Source: Hexactinellida sp. DTS-2022 (lineage: Eukaryota; Porifera; Hexactinellida). Taken from it: a DNA stretch of 64,000 nucleotides. Of the stretch, positions 1-11,420 are shown piece after piece (the stretch's first letter is position 1; every line of letters starts with the position of its first letter). Made by a program: the position numbers and the translations under genes. The stretch is taken from positions 1,364,001 through 1,428,000 of the forward strand of contig JAPNXP010000005.1 of NCBI GenBank assembly GCA_028753945.1, written 5' to 3'. The notes beneath the pieces were generated by a model. The model saw only the letters and a program-made list of their open reading frames with translations. It did no database searches and had not been told where the DNA came from.

Positions 1-1743
1 GGAATACTGCAATTTGTAATTAGGTATTGATATTATTCCATTAATTAAACTACTGTATTGCTATTGAAAATAGCTGAGTTATAGCTACGTATTATATAAT
101 ATGATTTATAAAAATGGCTAATCATATTGAAAATTATAATAAAGTGATATTCTGTCGAGTTTGAATGGAAATCTCCCGAACCAAGAGTAAAAGTTTAACG
201 GATATTAACTGTTTTTACAATAGAACGTTATTCAATATCATATGATATTATAACAATTTGTCAGATAGGTAATTTATAATCAAATGTGCTCCCAATTAAG
301 GGACGACTGTGCTTTGTCTGTCAGTTCAGACCCAATCTTATACTCGTTACTAATCTCAATTAGGAGCAGATTGTATATGCAATTAATTCGGGACAGATTT
401 CTCATCAATTTTTCGGGAAAATATAAATAAATTTCTCGATTCGATATAATAAAATTCAGAAAGGGGATGTATTTTCAATGCATGCGAACAATTAACTATT
501 CTGTTGGTAAAATAAGACAAATCCCAGTCTGATTGTCAATTAAATGCATTTTGTTCAAAGATTAACTATCAATGTTACGTATTAGGGATAAACTTTTCTA
601 ATAATACATCTGGATTCTGTAATATTAAATGCAAAAGGGTATACAGTAGAGTTTCTTATTAGCAACTCCCTATTAGCAACCGTTTTTCTGGTCCCAAACG
701 TGATAATACTGTTAATTTAATTCCCCTATTAGCAACTTTGCCTATTAGCAACCAGAATTAGTGGCAAACACGGGTTGCTATTAAGCGAACTCCACTGTAC
801 CTCTAAATTATAGTTATTAGTATATAACGTAAAAAGAAATTCAGATAAATTAGCCACATATTTAAAATTGAATAATTTTTGATGGAAGGTATTTTTTTTC
901 CACAAGTTTTCTCTCCTGGCCCTGGGGCAACTGTCCCTTTACCCCTCTTGCCGACCTAGGATAGGGAAGAAGTTTATTCCTGAATATTTTCCCGATTAAC
1001 GAGTTCCCAATTAAGAGGAAAGAATGGATAAATAAAGACAATAAATTTCAAATAGGGCTCAGTACTACTACAGGCATATGAAGTACATTTATAAGAAATA
1101 CAATCAGGTTCTATATTATGAACATTCAAGGGACGAAAAATTGTGTTCATAATAGAGAGACTCCATAATAAGCGGATTCACCTTTAATAAAACCTATGTA
1201 AGTTGTTAAATTGGGACATAAGGCTTGTTCATAACTTCATATTAAAAAGCTTCACAATAAGCAGACCTGACTGCATCTCTAGATCAAATAACAAGAGGTA
1301 GGAGACGTAACAATATACAAGTATTAATAGGAATTGTGGTAACGAAAATAGTATAATTAAACTAAAAATTAATTAAAAATCGTAACGCATATACAGTAAA
1401 ACCTCTCTATAGTCCCCTTAAACGATATCGTAAACATATTGTTAAAGTATTGGATAATAAATTTGGGGAAAACTTGAATATTTCTATGAAAGATTAATTT
1501 AGTTAGTGCGTATAATCAGATATTACGTATCTATTTATATGTCTTATCTGAGTCTACTGTACTTATGAGTCAGTTATTGAGCCAAACTTGTTCAATAGCC
1601 CGCAAAGCAGTTATTTTGATAACAAAAATAATGAGTAATCAGTGTTGGATGGTAATGCTACTATTTGCAATTGATGGGTAAGCAGCTAGTAGATTGTGTA
1701 AAATGATCACTGAGCAAGAAGGAAAGTAAAAATAAATTACAAT
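1..1743. other. 3' flank of BTAF1, no gene seen
   Basis: AT-rich DNA downstream of the BTAF1 stop codon. It holds worn fragments resembling pogo/Tigger MITEs, such as phrases about unequal 'cccaattaag' and 'cctctctatag' near 290-450, 960-1020 and 1390-1430, and one well-bounded MITE at 644-797. No long reading frame and no clear poly(A) signal for BTAF1 close to its stop was found. Confidence 0.5.
644..797. mobile_element. pogo/Tigger-type MITE, TA duplication
   Basis: The ends are inverted repeats: CAGTAGAGTTTCTTATTAGC on the left, and the right end read in reverse starts CAGTGGAGTTCGCTTAATAG. TA flanks both sides (642-643 and 798-799). The inside is a degenerate 'attagcaac' repeat. Ends starting CAGT with a TA duplication are typical of the pogo/Tigger branch of Tc1/mariner. 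It is non-coding, so it must have been moved by a transposase from elsewhere. Confidence 0.7.
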
Positions 1744-4700
1744 TCAATTATCATTTATTTCCGTTTGCGGCAGAGATGAAATATAATTTGCAATATCGTA
1801 TTCTTCGCTATACTCGCTTTCATCCCACAATTCCTGTAGATTTTCTAACATAGATTTAGCGCCTCTGCCAGTGGTAGTTGTGGAAGTGTGTTTGCTAGAA
1901 TCTTTGTCGCTATTAAATAAACTTAGCATATTTTGGTTACTCATTCTACTCAAGTTCAGATTCTCTTCGGTTATTACTGTATTGGCAATTTTCAACTTGA
2001 ATCTCTGGAGACCCATAATGCCCTCTTCAAGAGTTCCCTGTGCTATTAGTCTGTATACGTTAACGACTTTCTTCTGTCCAATTCGATGTGCACGGTCCAT
2101 TGCTTGCAGGTCTTTCATTGGATTCCAATCGTGGTCAACAAAAATAACAACATCAGCTCCCGTAAGGGTTAGTCCTAATCCCCCTACGTGTGTTGTGAGT
2201 AGGAGAATGTCAATGGAAGGATCTGAATTGAACTTATTCACAATATCCATTCTGTTGGAGACGTGGACTGTACCGTCCAAGCGAAGGAAAGAAAGTTGAG
2301 GCAAATCTCTCTTAATCATAGTTTGTATTAAATCCAGCATTTGTTTAAGCTGACAGAATATCAATACTCTATGCTGGGATAGAGAAGGTATAAAGGTCTC
2401 AGTATTGTGCGAGTGTATACTGTTACAGCTGTCGATTAACAACTGTTTGAGACTAACCAACTTACAAGAGAGAGAAATATCTTCAAGAGAAGTGTTCTGT
2501 TCCTTTAGCCATTTATCAATATTAGTGTTTATTTGGTCATTTGATGTATTTATAACTAAAGCGGGGTGATTACAGATCTTACGTAAATAATGCAGTGCTT
2601 TGAAAATATGTGACTTTTTCGATTTATAGTTACTTTTTTCTGCATTTTCAATTGACTGTGTACTTTTATCTTCAATCAATGAACGGATTTGATTATTTCC
2701 TTCTGTACGAGAGAAAGCTTCATAGATTATTTCCTGTAAAGGAGAGAGTTTGCAGTAGATATCTTGTATTATCTTCGGGGGTAAATCTTTCAAAACATCG
2801 TTTTTAGTTCTTCTTAAGATAAATGGCAGTACTTTACTATGTAAAGATTCGAGTACTAGCATTCCCATCTCCTGCTCTTGAGAAGAACTCTTTGATTCGC
2901 GGCTGTTTGAAATCGGTTTGCTAAAATGTTCGTTAAAACTCCTCTCACTGCCTAAATAACTTGGCATCAGGAAATCGAACAGAGACCATAACTCTAGGAC
3001 AGAATTCTGTAATGGAGTTCCGCTAAGAATTAGCTTGTGGTGTCCAATGAGCTCTTTCACTGCTTTTGATATTTTAGTTTTTGTATTCTTTATAATATGG
3101 CCTTCGTCCAGTACAATATAATCCCAGTAGATAGTCTTAAGGTAGTCGATATCATTCCGTACAATGTCGTATGATGAGATGACGAGTCCTTTGAACTGTG
3201 TGAGTTCGTTTCTAATTCTACTGCGAGTGTGTGGCATTCCTAAGTACAACAAACTTGTTAGAATATTTTCCCGACAGAATTTCTTAACTTCCATTTCCCA
3301 GTGTCCCGCTATGGTAGGTGGGCAAATTACAAGCGAAGGGAGAATGTGACTTCCCTCACTCATTAGCTTTTGATTGACATAAGACAGTATTGATAATGTT
3401 TGCACGGTTTTTCCTAACCCCATGTCATCGCATAGTATTCCATTCAATTTGTAAGTGTTCAAGAATGCTAGCCAATTTACTCCCTCTTGTTGGTAAGGCC
3501 TTAATTCCACGTCAACGCACTCACCCAATTCAACGTTACTTATCTTCCTAGGATCTAACAGCTGATTTGTGAACTCCTTGTACTGCAGACAGGTTTTTGT
3601 TAACTCTTCCGGAACTAACTTAACCTGGTGAGCAGTCGGTTCCAATGGAATGTACTCTATAACGTGCGAGAGCGAGTGAGAAGCGATGCGACGTATCTCT
3701 TCGTTGTGGTCTATTATCAGGGCTAGGATGGGCAGGAACAGAATGCTAATATAAGGCAGCAAGTTAAGATTCTGAGAAATGACAAGATTAGCGATAAACT
3801 CGGTCGCGCCTTGTCGAGAAGGCAGTGACGTCATGTCAGATAATAACGGTATAATAGTGCCGTATACCTTAGGCATGTACGTGTGGAGAGAGGTGTTAAT
3901 AACCGCAACGAGAGCTTTTGAGGCCACATGACGTAATGTTGTGAGGCTAGATTTCAAACATTGTACCAGGGCTGTGAAATCTAATGTATAAATCAGATCC
4001 TGATTGAGGTTATCAGCGATAATAGTGAGTGTAATAAGAGAGTTTACAATGAGTTGTAATTCCTTTTCGCATTCCCTGGCTTCTGCCTGCGAAGAGAATT
4101 CTCGTAGCTTAAACTCCCTGGGAGTAGTGAAGATGAAATTCCAAAGATCCGGTACGATCTCTGGGAGCTCTGTTCCGTGTTGAGTTACTATTTCTCTCAA
4201 AGAAAATTCCGCTCCTCTCTGCTGTATAAACGGACTAGTTTTCTCAAGTGACTGAGTTACAGCTGTTAGGTTGACTGTCTTGGGATGACCACGCCCCCGC
4301 TTAATTTCCTTCTCCTCCTGGAACAGCTGATGGTTCAGGAAAATAGAGTTAGACCAGTTCCACTCGGCGAGGGCATCGGGGAATAAAGGAATTATGAAAG
4401 GTTTCTCTTTGCAGGCAATCGTTACCCAGGTGGTTAGGTTCTTGACTATCTTAGAATTGGGAGAGGGAGTGCGAGACGAACATGTTCGCAGAAGTAGCGC
4501 TAAACTGACGGCGGCTTTGCTCTGAAAGAAAGTCAGAGGTTCTCGCTTCACACAGTCCATCAGCGGACGTATAAAAGGGTTAAGTCTCACAGGCAGATCG
4601 GAATTTAGGATCAATACGGACACGATTTGACCGCTCACGCGTGTTTGTAGCGTTTCATATTCCTGTTTGAAATTGTTAGCTAATTCTTCTAATTCCTGAA

Positions 4701-7200
4701 AAGGCAATGCAAGTTTGATCTTTACTTCCTGGTTCAAATCCGGCTTTAATGCATGGTAATGGTTCAAAAGTTTGAAAGCAGTGTCAATTGTAAAGTTAGC
4801 TAAAAAGAGGTCCGAGTTCTTTAACAGATCGAAAGAAGATAGATTTGTGAAACATATTTTCTGTTGCTGTATAATCCTATCGAGTATAGGATAGAGCTCT
4901 GAAAAGAGAGTCTCTCCTTCTAGTTTCAAGGTTAGAACACTCAAAAGTTCGCCGTTTTCGTCAGCACAGTTTAGATTGATAATCTCCTTATTTGGTAGTA
5001 GAGAGTATATAAGCAAACTGCATAGTATTTCCTGTGCAACACTACTGGAAGACATTTGTATTAAAGTACCGAACAGTTTCTGTTGAAACTCACCAGACAG
5101 TTTGGCGAAGAAGAAACAGAGACACTTACAGCCCAGTTCTCGCGCTCGCATCGCTTTCTCCTCTTGCTCCGAGGCCAGTTCTATAACACTGGCGCCGCCT
5201 ATGTATATCAAATCGCCGCAGAGAGTAGAGAAGGTATCAGAGGAATTCGAAAATTCGAGAGAGAGGTATTCAGGAGTAACTGGATTAAGTGCCGGGATAA
5301 CTAACAGTTTTACCCAGTTGAGATACAGCTTTTGATAGAGTTGGTCTGCAAATGAGGAGTCTAGCATACTAAGACAAGTCTCCCATAAGTCAGCGAATAG
5401 CTGATGGAACTCCTCAACTGGGTCTAGCACTGAATGCTCGAAACACAGATTAACCAGTCGTGTGAGCAGCTCAGTATTAAGTGTGTACCCTCGTGATAGC
5501 GCTATCTGGACCAGGGATTTGATAGTTAGCACGGAGCAGCGCCTCACTGAATGCAGTGTGTGCTGTGTGAAGCGCATAACCTTCTGAATCAGCTGCCATA
5601 TATCTATCTTTATCATCACCTCCAGGAGCTGGATGCAGTCCTGTCGCTTCAGAAACAGCATAGAGAATATGTCCAGCACGTTAGTCGTGCTAACCGACAG
5701 GTCATCGAGATCCTCCAGGCAGTGGTTGAGAGCTCTAAGCACTGGGGACAGATCTGACCCATCCAGGGTTAGAATATAATCCACGCCGAGTTTGAGAGCA
5801 GCCGCGGCTGAGGCTCTGACGTCATCTGCAGAATCGTTGAGCAGGTGAGACAATACGTGCGGTAGCGACTTAGAGAGCAGGAGCTGGGCTAGGGCGGGTC
5901 GTGTAGCGAGTATGTACTTTAGGCCTAATAAGCCTCCGTGTTGTATTTCCCACTTATCCTGAGAAATAAGCTGAATGAGAACAGTCACGATTTGTCCCAG
6001 CTGTTGCGCGCTGTGATGCAGCGACAGCAGCCCCAGCGCCTGAGCGCAGGTCTCGCGCACAGGCGCCACCACCTCGTCACTCACGTAGTCAGCAAACCTG
6101 TCCAGAGTAAGAACACAGATAAAGTGAATAGCAGCGTCTTCCAACCACGAGGAATACGTGTTCACACCTGGCATGCTATCTTGCGATTTGTGAATTTTAA
6201 TCAGTTCTCTGAGACCTAACGCAGAGCCGTGCCTAATCTCCCATTGAGGGTTGAAAAGATCGAGAAATGAACTTTCACAGAATTGAATGAAAGGCCATTC
6301 GTTCGTATTCCTTGTATCAGGACGAGGCATCGGTGAGATAGGAATGTCATGCGTAGTATCAGTTTCAATTACGTCATCACCTTCAGTTGTATTTTGCTCT
6401 GTTTTAACTCTCTTCGCTGCAGACTCAATTTTCTCAGTTTTGAGTTTACTCCAGCAGTAGGACTCAGATTCCTGGGAAATGCCGTCAGTCGGAGATCGCT
6501 TGTTGAGTTGCCGCGCGAGGAGTCGAGATTTTCGTTTGAACTGTGCTTTTTCGCGCGCACTGAGAGATGACGTAGGAGGAAGCTCTTGCACCATTGGCTC
6601 AGTTTCCACTCGAACAGCCGTAGACTCCTGGTTACAAAGGATTCCTTGTGGCAGGTTATTTTCGTGGATTGTAAAATCATCCGCGTCGAATAGGCTCTCC
6701 AATCCTGTTGAGAATACCTTGCCTGAAGCTACTAAGCCTAATCGTTTCTGTATTTGCATTTTATTCGATTCAGTAGTGCCTGTGTCAAATTCCTGGTGAC
6801 AGGTGTTGCCTGACTCAGAAGCGTATTCATTCCCAGCTGAGCCGAGTAATGGGAGTCCGTTGTTCAAAATCTGAGAAATATCAAAGGTCTCTAGCGAGAG
6901 CAGAGAGAGATTGGGTGTATCTACAGAGCTGTTGAATAGTTTGGTGTCAGCTACGTTTGTAATGACAGCGTGTAGCGCTTGTGAGGCCGCAATGCGAGTG
7001 TCCCAGGTGTGGGAGTGCAGGTACTTCTTTATTCTGGTCAGAAGGTTGTTCAGCTCGGATGGGTGGTATTTCTGTATTTCCCCTATTTGGTCGGCCGCGG
7101 CTTTGCGAATAGAGCAGTTGCTCCCAGTGTCGAGGAGACTAAATAGATTGTCGAGTTTGGAAAGAATCTTTTCACATTTCTCCTCTCGGAGAGATGCCAT
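1744..7200 (-). CDS. BTAF1: TATA-binding-protein-associated factor 172 (BTAF1/Mot1), Swi2/Snf2 ATPase
   Basis: BTAF1/Mot1 is a nuclear Swi2/Snf2 ATPase that strips TBP from DNA and so redistributes TBP among promoters. The 1818-residue frame is close to the usual animal length (about 1850). The N-terminal two thirds is alpha-solenoid (HEAT) sequence, with the family phrases RKAAADQIGE near residue 33 and VSDEVVAPVRETCAQALG in the first third. The C-terminal ATPase has LRPYQQEGVNWLAFL, Walker A DDMGLGKT (about residue 1258), DEGH box (about 1363), LSGTPLQNSVLELWSLF, THVGGLGLTLTGADVV and the arginine motif DRAHRIGQ (about 1700). The tail SMLENLQELWDESEYS is also family-typical. The start is supported by a good context (A at -3, G at +4) and an in-frame TAG at 7243-7245. 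There are no introns at all, unlike vertebrate BTAF1. This could be a retrocopy that stayed functional, or lineage-wide intron loss; no poly(A) tract or flanking duplication was seen. Identification is very secure. Confidence 0.97.
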   Translation of the reverse strand: MASLREEKCEKILSKLDNLFSLLDTGSNCSIRKAAADQIGEIQKYHPSELNNLLTRIKKYLHSHTWDTRIAASQALHAVITNVADTKLFNSSVDTPNLSLLSLETFDISQILNNGLPLLGSAGNEYASESGNTCHQEFDTGTTESNKMQIQKRLGLVASGKVFSTGLESLFDADDFTIHENNLPQGILCNQESTAVRVETEPMVQELPPTSSLSAREKAQFKRKSRLLARQLNKRSPTDGISQESESYCWSKLKTEKIESAAKRVKTEQNTTEGDDVIETDTTHDIPISPMPRPDTRNTNEWPFIQFCESSFLDLFNPQWEIRHGSALGLRELIKIHKSQDSMPGVNTYSSWLEDAAIHFICVLTLDRFADYVSDEVVAPVRETCAQALGLLSLHHSAQQLGQIVTVLIQLISQDKWEIQHGGLLGLKYILATRPALAQLLLSKSLPHVLSHLLNDSADDVRASAAAALKLGVDYILTLDGSDLSPVLRALNHCLEDLDDLSVSTTNVLDIFSMLFLKRQDCIQLLEVMIKIDIWQLIQKVMRFTQHTLHSVRRCSVLTIKSLVQIALSRGYTLNTELLTRLVNLCFEHSVLDPVEEFHQLFADLWETCLSMLDSSFADQLYQKLYLNWVKLLVIPALNPVTPEYLSLEFSNSSDTFSTLCGDLIYIGGASVIELASEQEEKAMRARELGCKCLCFFFAKLSGEFQQKLFGTLIQMSSSSVAQEILCSLLIYSLLPNKEIINLNCADENGELLSVLTLKLEGETLFSELYPILDRIIQQQKICFTNLSSFDLLKNSDLFLANFTIDTAFKLLNHYHALKPDLNQEVKIKLALPFQELEELANNFKQEYETLQTRVSGQIVSVLILNSDLPVRLNPFIRPLMDCVKREPLTFFQSKAAVSLALLLRTCSSRTPSPNSKIVKNLTTWVTIACKEKPFIIPLFPDALAEWNWSNSIFLNHQLFQEEKEIKRGRGHPKTVNLTAVTQSLEKTSPFIQQRGAEFSLREIVTQHGTELPEIVPDLWNFIFTTPREFKLREFSSQAEARECEKELQLIVNSLITLTIIADNLNQDLIYTLDFTALVQCLKSSLTTLRHVASKALVAVINTSLHTYMPKVYGTIIPLLSDMTSLPSRQGATEFIANLVISQNLNLLPYISILFLPILALIIDHNEEIRRIASHSLSHVIEYIPLEPTAHQVKLVPEELTKTCLQYKEFTNQLLDPRKISNVELGECVDVELRPYQQEGVNWLAFLNTYKLNGILCDDMGLGKTVQTLSILSYVNQKLMSEGSHILPSLVICPPTIAGHWEMEVKKFCRENILTSLLYLGMPHTRSRIRNELTQFKGLVISSYDIVRNDIDYLKTIYWDYIVLDEGHIIKNTKTKISKAVKELIGHHKLILSGTPLQNSVLELWSLFDFLMPSYLGSERSFNEHFSKPISNSRESKSSSQEQEMGMLVLESLHSKVLPFILRRTKNDVLKDLPPKIIQDIYCKLSPLQEIIYEAFSRTEGNNQIRSLIEDKSTQSIENAEKSNYKSKKSHIFKALHYLRKICNHPALVINTSNDQINTNIDKWLKEQNTSLEDISLSCKLVSLKQLLIDSCNSIHSHNTETFIPSLSQHRVLIFCQLKQMLDLIQTMIKRDLPQLSFLRLDGTVHVSNRMDIVNKFNSDPSIDILLLTTHVGGLGLTLTGADVVIFVDHDWNPMKDLQAMDRAHRIGQKKVVNVYRLIAQGTLEEGIMGLQRFKLKIANTVITEENLNLSRMSNQNMLSLFNSDKDSSKHTSTTTTGRGAKSMLENLQELWDESEYSEEYDIANYISSLPQTEINDN

Positions 7201-7729
7201 TCTAAGAAAGCTAAGAATATAGTCGAAACCGGTTTTTTCTAACTAATTGGGGGATTCAATCTAACTACACTATTTATTCTAAATGTGTAAGAAATTCCAA
7301 ATCATGCTTACATTCAAAACCTCGCGTTAGAAAGGACGTCCCGCGCCTGAGAAAGTAGCAAAAAATTAATGGGTGGACGCTAAACAAAACCCTCATTATA
7401 CTGCTTCTTGAGGTGAAAAATTGATTTCCACGCTTTTTAGTCAAAATCTCACGCTTTTTTTCAAAAAAAGGACAAAATAATATGAAAATATCACGTTTTG
7501 TGCTTACAAAAAGTTGGCAACCCTGGTCTCGACTGTAGTAGATTCAAGGGCGTAATTAATACAACAGCGCAAATTAAAATGTATGGTAGTTCTGATGCAT
7601 ATATTTCGTAGTTATTTATTTGTATTGAGAGATCAAAGGATGGGTACAAGCGTAGATTCTTCATTATAACAGCAGTCAACTAGTGTAATAACTATAATGA
7701 AGTGAACGGGATCGTAGTTAGTTTAATTT
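7201..7729 (-). promoter_or_regulatory. upstream region of BTAF1
   Basis: This is the expected 5' leader and promoter region of BTAF1 on the minus strand. An in-frame stop at 7243-7245 limits the 5' end of the protein. A small GC-richer patch around 7325-7350 contains the palindrome GACGTC, which could be a CREB/ATF-like site, but no TATA box or initiator could be assigned. Nothing else is recognisable here. Confidence 0.3.
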
Positions 7730-8002
7730 CGTTATAAGCGGAGTTGGTTATAACCGGAGTTCGTTATAAGCAGAATTTGGTACATGCCGAATTTCCGGAA
7801 CTAGACGGTAAGGGACGGTACCATTCCGGAAATCAAAGTACCTAAATTACGGAATTTCCGGAAAATATGAATACCTATTCAGTAACGAAATTATTCCGGA
7901 AATTTAAATGCCTATTTCCGGAATATTCCATACCGGATATTATAAATGCCTAATTTCCGGAACAAGATTATTCCGGAAATTTAAATGCCTAATATCCGGA
8001 AT
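7730..8002. repeat. Tigger-like debris and TTCCGGAA minisatellite
   Basis: 7730-7790 repeats 'gttataagcggagttg'-like words, typical of worn pogo-type MITEs. From about 7790 an irregular tandem repeat follows, built of 'attccggaaatttaaatgcc' variants, about eight units with TTCCGGAA cores. A related word set (aattacggaa, ttccgtaaatta) is found beside the TTCCG microsatellite at 63.2 kb. Confidence 0.5.
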
Positions 8003-8128
8003 CAGAGGCGGCGCGAGGGTGGGGCCTGTGCCCCACCTGAATTTAAGTGTGCCCACCTCATTAATGTAAGTGCCCCACCTGTGACGTAATTGTGCCCCAC
8101 CAGTGGCGGCTGGCTAGCGCCGCCACTG
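8003..8128. mobile_element. hAT-type MITE, 8-bp duplication TCCGGAAT
   Basis: A 126-bp element with ends CAGAGGCGGCGC and (reverse) CAGTGGCGGCGCTAGC. The 8-bp direct repeat tccggaat lies on both sides (7995-8002, 8129-8136). CAG ends with 8-bp duplications are the hallmark of hAT transposons. The interior is a small 'gtgccccacct' repeat. It is non-coding. Confidence 0.85.
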
Positions 8129-8177
8129 TCCGGAATATACGATTCCTGTAATATTTATCCTTCAAAACGTATACATA

Positions 8178-8533
8178 CATACCTGCCAACCTATTTGAGA
8201 CATATCCCTGTACGAGGCTCCTATTTCCCCCTGTACATTGGCCAAAATCCCTGTACACCCCAAAGAATTTTTCTTGTAAAGGTGAAAACGTTAGTTTATA
8301 TAGACTGTACAGGGAATGAATCTCTGTATTCTCCAATAGGGACAGAGTATTTGCACAAAACAAAATGCTATATTTAGATGGTGTGGACATGTTTAGGTAT
8401 TATTAATAGACTCACAATCAATAATTTTCCCTAGCTAAAAATCCTTGTACAAATTTAAAAATCCCTGTACGGTGAGCCAAAATGGTCAAAATCCCTGTAC
8501 TGTACAGGGAATCCCTAACGGTTGGCAGGTATG
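8178..8533. mobile_element. MITE of the CATAC-TGCCAACC family
   Basis: Inverted ends CATACCTGCCAACC at 8178 and GGTTGGCAGGTATG at 8533. The inside repeats 'ccctgtac' words on both strands. The flanking 8-mers tatacata and tagatata may be a diverged duplication. A second member is at 17808-18228, with the same ends and the same internal phrase about 'attggccaaaatccctgt'. Confidence 0.65.
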
Positions 8534-8579
8534 TAGATATACAAGTGCTTTTAGTTGTAAAAGGAAGAAAAATTTCAAT

Positions 8580-9710
8580 GGCCTGTCATTGGAAAATTGG
8601 TCCCCGAAAAAATTGGTCCTGGGGACCAAAATTCCATGGAAAACTGGTCCTAGGACCATATTTCCATGGAATATTGGCCCCCCAGACCAATTCTTTCGGG
8701 TAAAATTTGTCCGGGGGGAGCAATATTTCATGGAATTTTGGTCCGGGGGACCAATTTTCCGCTAAAGAAATTGGCCCGGGGGAACAAAATTCCATGGAAA
8801 AATGGTCCTAGGACCAGTTTTCCATGGAATTTTGGTCCCGGTGTCATAGTGCCAGCGGTCCCCCGGACCTGTGGCCCTAGGATCAGATGTCCCCCTTAGG
8901 GTCAGATGTCTTCCCTCAGAAACCTCACACTAGGGTCCCAGACATAGGCGTCGATATTTTTGGTATCCTTCAAAATCTCGGGGGGGCCAAAAGAGGTTTA
9001 TCTCTATACCTCATTATTAATATCATTACACAATTAACAATAAATTAACAATTTGTTTTTGTACACTTTGCGAATGAATCTGTAGAATGAATAGTCGCAT
9101 TCATTGTAAAAAACAATCAATCTATGAAACATCGAGGTTAATAAACTGGGGGGGCCTGGGATACTCGGCCCCCCCAGTTTTAAAAACTAGGGGGACCTGC
9201 CCCCCCCTGCCCCCCATTAATGACGCCTATGGTCCCAGAACAATAAATTTCACAATGTACTACATTACTATAGTTTCATATTCTACATTTAAAGTAGTCC
9301 GATTGGGGGACATCTAACCCTGAGGGGGGACAGCTGACACTAGGGCTACATGTCCGGGGGGACATCTGACCCTAGGGTGAGGAGTCCAAGGGGGGGACAT
9401 CTGACCCTAAGGGGAATCTGACCCTAGGGCCACAAGTCCGGGGGGACGTCTGACACGGGGGACCGCTGGCACTCCGACACCGGATCAATTTTTCGGGCCC
9501 AATTTTCCAGTGACAGGCATATTCATAAAAATATTTTGTCCCTATAACTTAATAAGACAAAAATCGCCTAGGCTACTATTCTAGTAAATACGGTAACTAA
9601 TAAACACAAACCTCAGAGGGACCAATTTTCCACAGAAGGACCAAATTTTCATGAAAATTTTGGTCCCCCCGGACCAATTTTCCAAGGGGACCAAAATTTT
9701 GTGACAGGCC
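8580..9710. mobile_element. composite inverted-repeat element with ggtcc/ggacc ends
   Basis: Starts GGCCTGTCATTGGAAAATTG and ends with the complement of GGCCTGTCACAAAATTTTGG; another matching end lies near 9520. The interior is many 'ttggtcc...ggaccaa' and 'ctgaccctaggg' words, so the terminal parts are low-complexity repeats. No clean target duplication was found, so the exact limits are uncertain. A hAT-type MITE is nested at 8943-9231. Confidence 0.5.
8943..9231. mobile_element. hAT-type MITE nested in the ggtcc element, duplication GTCCCAGA
   Basis: Ends CATAGGCGTCG and CGTCATTAATG-like complement ending GACGCCTATG. Exact 8-bp direct repeats gtcccaga at 8935-8942 and 9232-9239. It carries runs of C and G internally. 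Same end sequence as the element at 17715-18479, so both belong to one family. Confidence 0.85.
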
Positions 9711-9959
9711 ATATATGATATGTATAGTTCGAAAATCTAGCAAGATGACGAATCCGAAAAAAATCCAGAAATTTCACCTTTGAGGTCACTTTTGTGAGGA
9801 AATAAATTAAAAATTAAACAAAAATAATTTTCTGCCACAAATGTTGTTTTTGATTATTATGAATTTATTGAGAAAACAAATAAAAATATAAAAAATTAAA
9901 TTTTAGTCATTTTTCAACAATTAACAATGCCAGAAAACTAAAAATTTGAAACGGGAATA

Positions 9960-10560
9960 CATTGTAAAATCCAAAATTGCAGCTGTGCCGAAGCATGTTC
10001 CTTTGGAGGCACTTTATTTGGTGGTTGGTTAATTGATAGTGAATCCAAGGAAAATGCTGTCAGCACAACCGCAATTTTGGATTTTTTTCGCCATGTCATC
10101 ATCACTATGAAGGTCTTAAATTATTTCAGAAATGTGTTTCACAAGGCAACGACACTTAGTGAGTTGGAAGTTTCGTTTTAGCCTACTTTTTTTTCAGAGT
10201 TATTCAAGTTTCAGTGAATGTAATAGGTGATGAGTTACATTTATTATGTGCGTGTTGGGTGTTCACCCAACACACCAATTGATAAATTGAAAGTTTGTTT
10301 CTATCTTGTATCATCTCTGAGATTAATGAAATTTAGCTAATTAGTTTAAATATTTAATTAATTTATGAATTATTTAACACCATTATTATCAACAGCAAAA
10401 CAAATAAAGTTCAATTATTTGCAAAAAATATTAATAATTGTAAAAAAATAAAAATAAATAATAATACATTTGTTTTAGTGTTATATCTAAATGCGTAGCG
10501 CTTAAGTGATCCATCGCGAAGTGGACGAGACTGAAGGGTTCGTTACGTTCATATTACATC
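9960..10560 (-). repeat. hairpin-array unit, inverted copy
   Basis: This is a reverse-oriented, diverged copy of the unit that fills 13.2-36.1 kb. The hairpin is at about 9970-10085, followed by the complement of the usual upstream flank ('tgtcatcatcactatgaa', the 'gttgggtgttcacccaac' stem, and 'tctgagattaatgaaattt'). It is the clearest copy in opposite orientation, and it is one of the most diverged. Confidence 0.7.
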
Positions 10561-10564
10561 CACC

Positions 10565-11420
10565 CTAGGGGAGAAAATTCTAAAATTACAGCTATGCAGA
10601 CATCATATCCTGGTGGAGGCAATATTAGTCATTGAACCACCAAATATAGTTCCTCCAAATGAATATGCAGTCGGCGCAGCTGTAATTTTTAGATTTTCAA
10701 CTTGTGATAATTGGATTAATTCTACTTCTGAGTTCAACTGCCTTTTATTTAAATGTAGTATTTACATGCAATGGATTAAATAAATGAAATTACCTAAATT
10801 TGATTAGATTAGATTAAATTAATTAAGGAATTTGTTTGACTTATTAACTAAACTCATGTGGATAATAATTATTTTAAATTATACATATTAAATAAATGTC
10901 ATTAATTTCAAAGATGTTTCAAAAATATAACAACCTCAAATTGATCCATCGTTCCTTGTTGCTCGTCACTACTTGGCAAATGGGTGTTGAGACCTTGAGG
11001 CGTTGATGACATGGCGAAGAAAATCCCAAATTTCAGCCTGTGCCGAAAGTATTTCCCTTTGGAGGGACTACTAGTTACCCAACCACCAAATGTAGTGCCT
11101 CCAAAGGGAAATGTGTCAGCACAGGCTGCAATTTTGGATTTGGATTTTTACTGTGCCGACTATACTATTAGTCCAGCAATATGGTGCAAGATTGTGCATT
11201 TTCGAGATAAATGTGCCAAATTTTGCACAATTGTAGTATTATAGGTTCTGATCAACTTCAGCTATGGCACATAGCAGAATTTTTAGAAGAACAAATTTTT
11301 CAGGGGGTCAAAAATTTGTGCCCAATCGAAATCGCCTGCAGTATAAATACAGGATAGCTCATTCAAATGAATTCTTAACGACTTTATATTGTCAGATTCG
11401 TGCTCAGTACTTAATATCCA
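10565..11420 (+). repeat. hairpin-array units, old degenerate copies
   Basis: Two hairpins of the array family, at about 10570-10700 and 11010-11150, with many changes relative to the main array. Between them is the short-type spacer ('caatggattaaataaatg', 'gatccatcgttccttg'). The second is followed by a 'tgtgccgactatactatt' fragment. These look like the oldest members in the window. Confidence 0.65.

Noticed and set aside
1391..1561. Possible pogo MITE between tacagtaaaacc and gtctactgta
   Set aside because: The two ends match only over the first few bases, so the pairing may be chance.
1871..7222. Plus-strand and alternative-frame ORFs inside BTAF1
   Set aside because: They are shadows of the BTAF1 frame, with no recognisable domain.
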